Positions 27,668 to 28,939 of a stretch of DNA of 28,939 nt are shown here, one piece after another. Numbering within the stretch: position 1 is the first letter of the stretch; each line of letters opens with the position of its first letter. The stretch spans positions 1 to 28,939 of the forward strand of contig JAUCBJ010006313.1 of assembly GCA_032718475.1 (NCBI GenBank). Reading direction: 5' to 3'. Below the pieces are notes generated by a model. That model was not told the origin of the DNA. It saw only the letters and a program-made list of their open reading frames with translations, and did no database searches. Source of the stretch: Nemertoderma westbladi. Taxonomy: Eukaryota; Xenacoelomorpha; Nemertodermatida; Nemertodermatidae. A program made the translations under genes and the position numbers.

Positions 27668-28939
27668 GTTAGCTAATCATATGACAGGATAGAATTCAGG
27701 AATATAGGCCTATAATACTGGTACCGGTACCAGAAAGCTAAGACAGAAGGCTGGAAGGACATAACAGCAGAAGCATTATATAGTTCTTTATATTACTGGT
27801 TTCATTAATGATGTTCCGGATTCTACAGTATATAAACTTTAAGATGTTTTTCCACATCGCACTAACTATACTTATTTGCTACAGTAAAAATACTAATACA
27901 GTAAAAACTATCTGAGAAATACATTTCAGTTCAATTTCCAGTCACAGATGGTAACTAAAAATGCGTAGATACGGAATTGTTAAATTAAATAACACGTACT
28001 GTAGGCCTACTAATAAATTCAAGGCAGCAGCTAGGTTAGCGGCTTTGGGACAAAGGGGTTCTTATAGTTCTGGATCTTGAGGAAAACTCTACTAGTTTCG
28101 TCTTTAACTTCCATATTTATTCAGTATATTAGTAAATGTATTGCAGATAGATCTAATGTCCCGTGTCCGGGATTGTGCGGGATGGTGGTACTGCACAGGT
28201 TGAAAACTATAAGTCAGTCTTTGTTAGTAATATAACAATGGGTCTTTGCTGCAGGAACTACAGCTGAACAAGTGATGTACAATATCAAATGTACAATAAA
28301 TATATAACGACTAGCCCCTTGTACAACACTCTATGCTCAATGGATAAACAATATAGCACAGGTACAGTACGACATTGGCACTATATTGCGCAAGCGCAAC
28401 ACGTGATTGTGACTGTTTGGCCGCATTGCATTAATTACTATACCTTAATTTAATTTATTAGATAGCAACCCCTTATTGGTGTTTGGTGGGTGATAAATAA
28501 CTGCCGTAAAATGGCTGATGGCTAATAAGGTGGCTTATTGGTTTCGGAGGTGGTGAAGTGCCAATAGGTTTAATCCCGTAACAATAAATTAAAACACAAT
28601 AATTGGGAGTTTAAATGTTCGACCTAGCAATAATATTTTATTTATTTGTATGGAATTAATTTCGCACTACATACCACGCACCACATATTTTCCAGCTTTA
28701 TATCACAGTGTGACATTATTTCTCAGTATGTCTCACCGGCATACCTTTTACTACTGTATGTATTTCCAGTACCGGTATATCCAATATATCCAGTATGTCA
28801 CCGCGTCATTATTAGGTTGTTCTAGAAAGTTTAAGTGCATAACTAGAAATACAGTAATTCCCCACAAATAAATAAAATTAGATTCGCCATTGTTCATAAT
28901 TAGCACTTTAAAGCTTTTACGGCCCTCGTTCTATTATTT
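27668..28939. other. Upstream region of the FAM32A-like gene, no other gene recognised
   Basis: The region is AT-rich with short frames only. It contains palindromic words (GTACCGGTACC at 27721-27731, TAGGCCTA words near 27705 and 28005, TACCGGTA near 28770) and a promoter-like cluster at 28374-28405. Nothing else could be supported to the window end. Confidence 0.45.
28374..28405. promoter_or_regulatory. Candidate promoter elements: CCAAT box, NRF1-like palindrome, E-box
   Basis: ATTGG (CCAAT on the minus strand) lies at 28374-28378, TTGCGCAAGCGCAA at 28386-28399 is one base off the NRF1 consensus, and CACGTG follows at 28400-28405. Such clusters are typical of housekeeping promoters. The site lies about 700 bp upstream of the FAM32A-like start codon, so use by that gene would need a 5' UTR intron or a long leader, which I cannot show. 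Confidence 0.3.

Overview
This window is nuclear DNA from an animal, most likely a marine invertebrate; I cannot name the species. It is eukaryotic because it carries LINE and Ty3/gypsy retrotransposon remains, a tRNA-derived SINE, long satellite-like arrays, and single-exon homologues of two animal genes: a signal peptide peptidase-like protease of the SPPL2 type and the small nuclear protein FAM32A. There are no prokaryotic operons or ribosome binding sites. Most of the window is transposon remains and tandem repeats; only the SPPL2-like and FAM32A-like frames look like intact host genes.

Layout. At about 160-3930 there is a 5'-truncated, decayed LINE on the minus strand (endonuclease, linker, reverse transcriptase, C-terminus). 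Its reverse transcriptase is split by a 1,070-bp foldback element (1404-2473) with arms of about 360 bp and an 8-bp target duplication. At 4304-5911 is an intact, intronless SPPL2-like aspartyl protease gene on the plus strand, followed by AT-rich 3' flank and a SINE (about 6660-6900). At 7988-10600 is a second, larger foldback element with internally repeated arms. Its core holds coding remains, including a terminal-exon-like piece with a good 3' splice site, and it is flanked by roughly 80-bp direct repeats. At about 10830-18865 is an 8-kb G/T-rich minisatellite of 29-bp units, organised in its core into a 1,386-bp higher-order repeat. A decayed Ty3/gypsy element on the minus strand (about 18870-22872) abuts it. 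After a featureless 1.66-kb stretch comes the 3' part of a restriction-like-endonuclease LINE on the plus strand (24532-26591) that has undergone a 533-bp internal tandem duplication. The right end holds an AT microsatellite, an 18-base G run, the FAM32A-like gene (27269-27667, minus strand), and a promoter-like cluster upstream of it.

No cooperating gene system is visible. The most interesting structures are the two foldback elements (one inside a LINE, one carrying exon remains), the higher-order minisatellite that repeats a strong 5' splice-site-like word on its plus strand, and the two intact single-exon host genes, whose vertebrate counterparts are intron-containing and which may therefore be retrocopies. 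Coordinates of transposon edges and array edges are by eye and may be off by a few to tens of bases.
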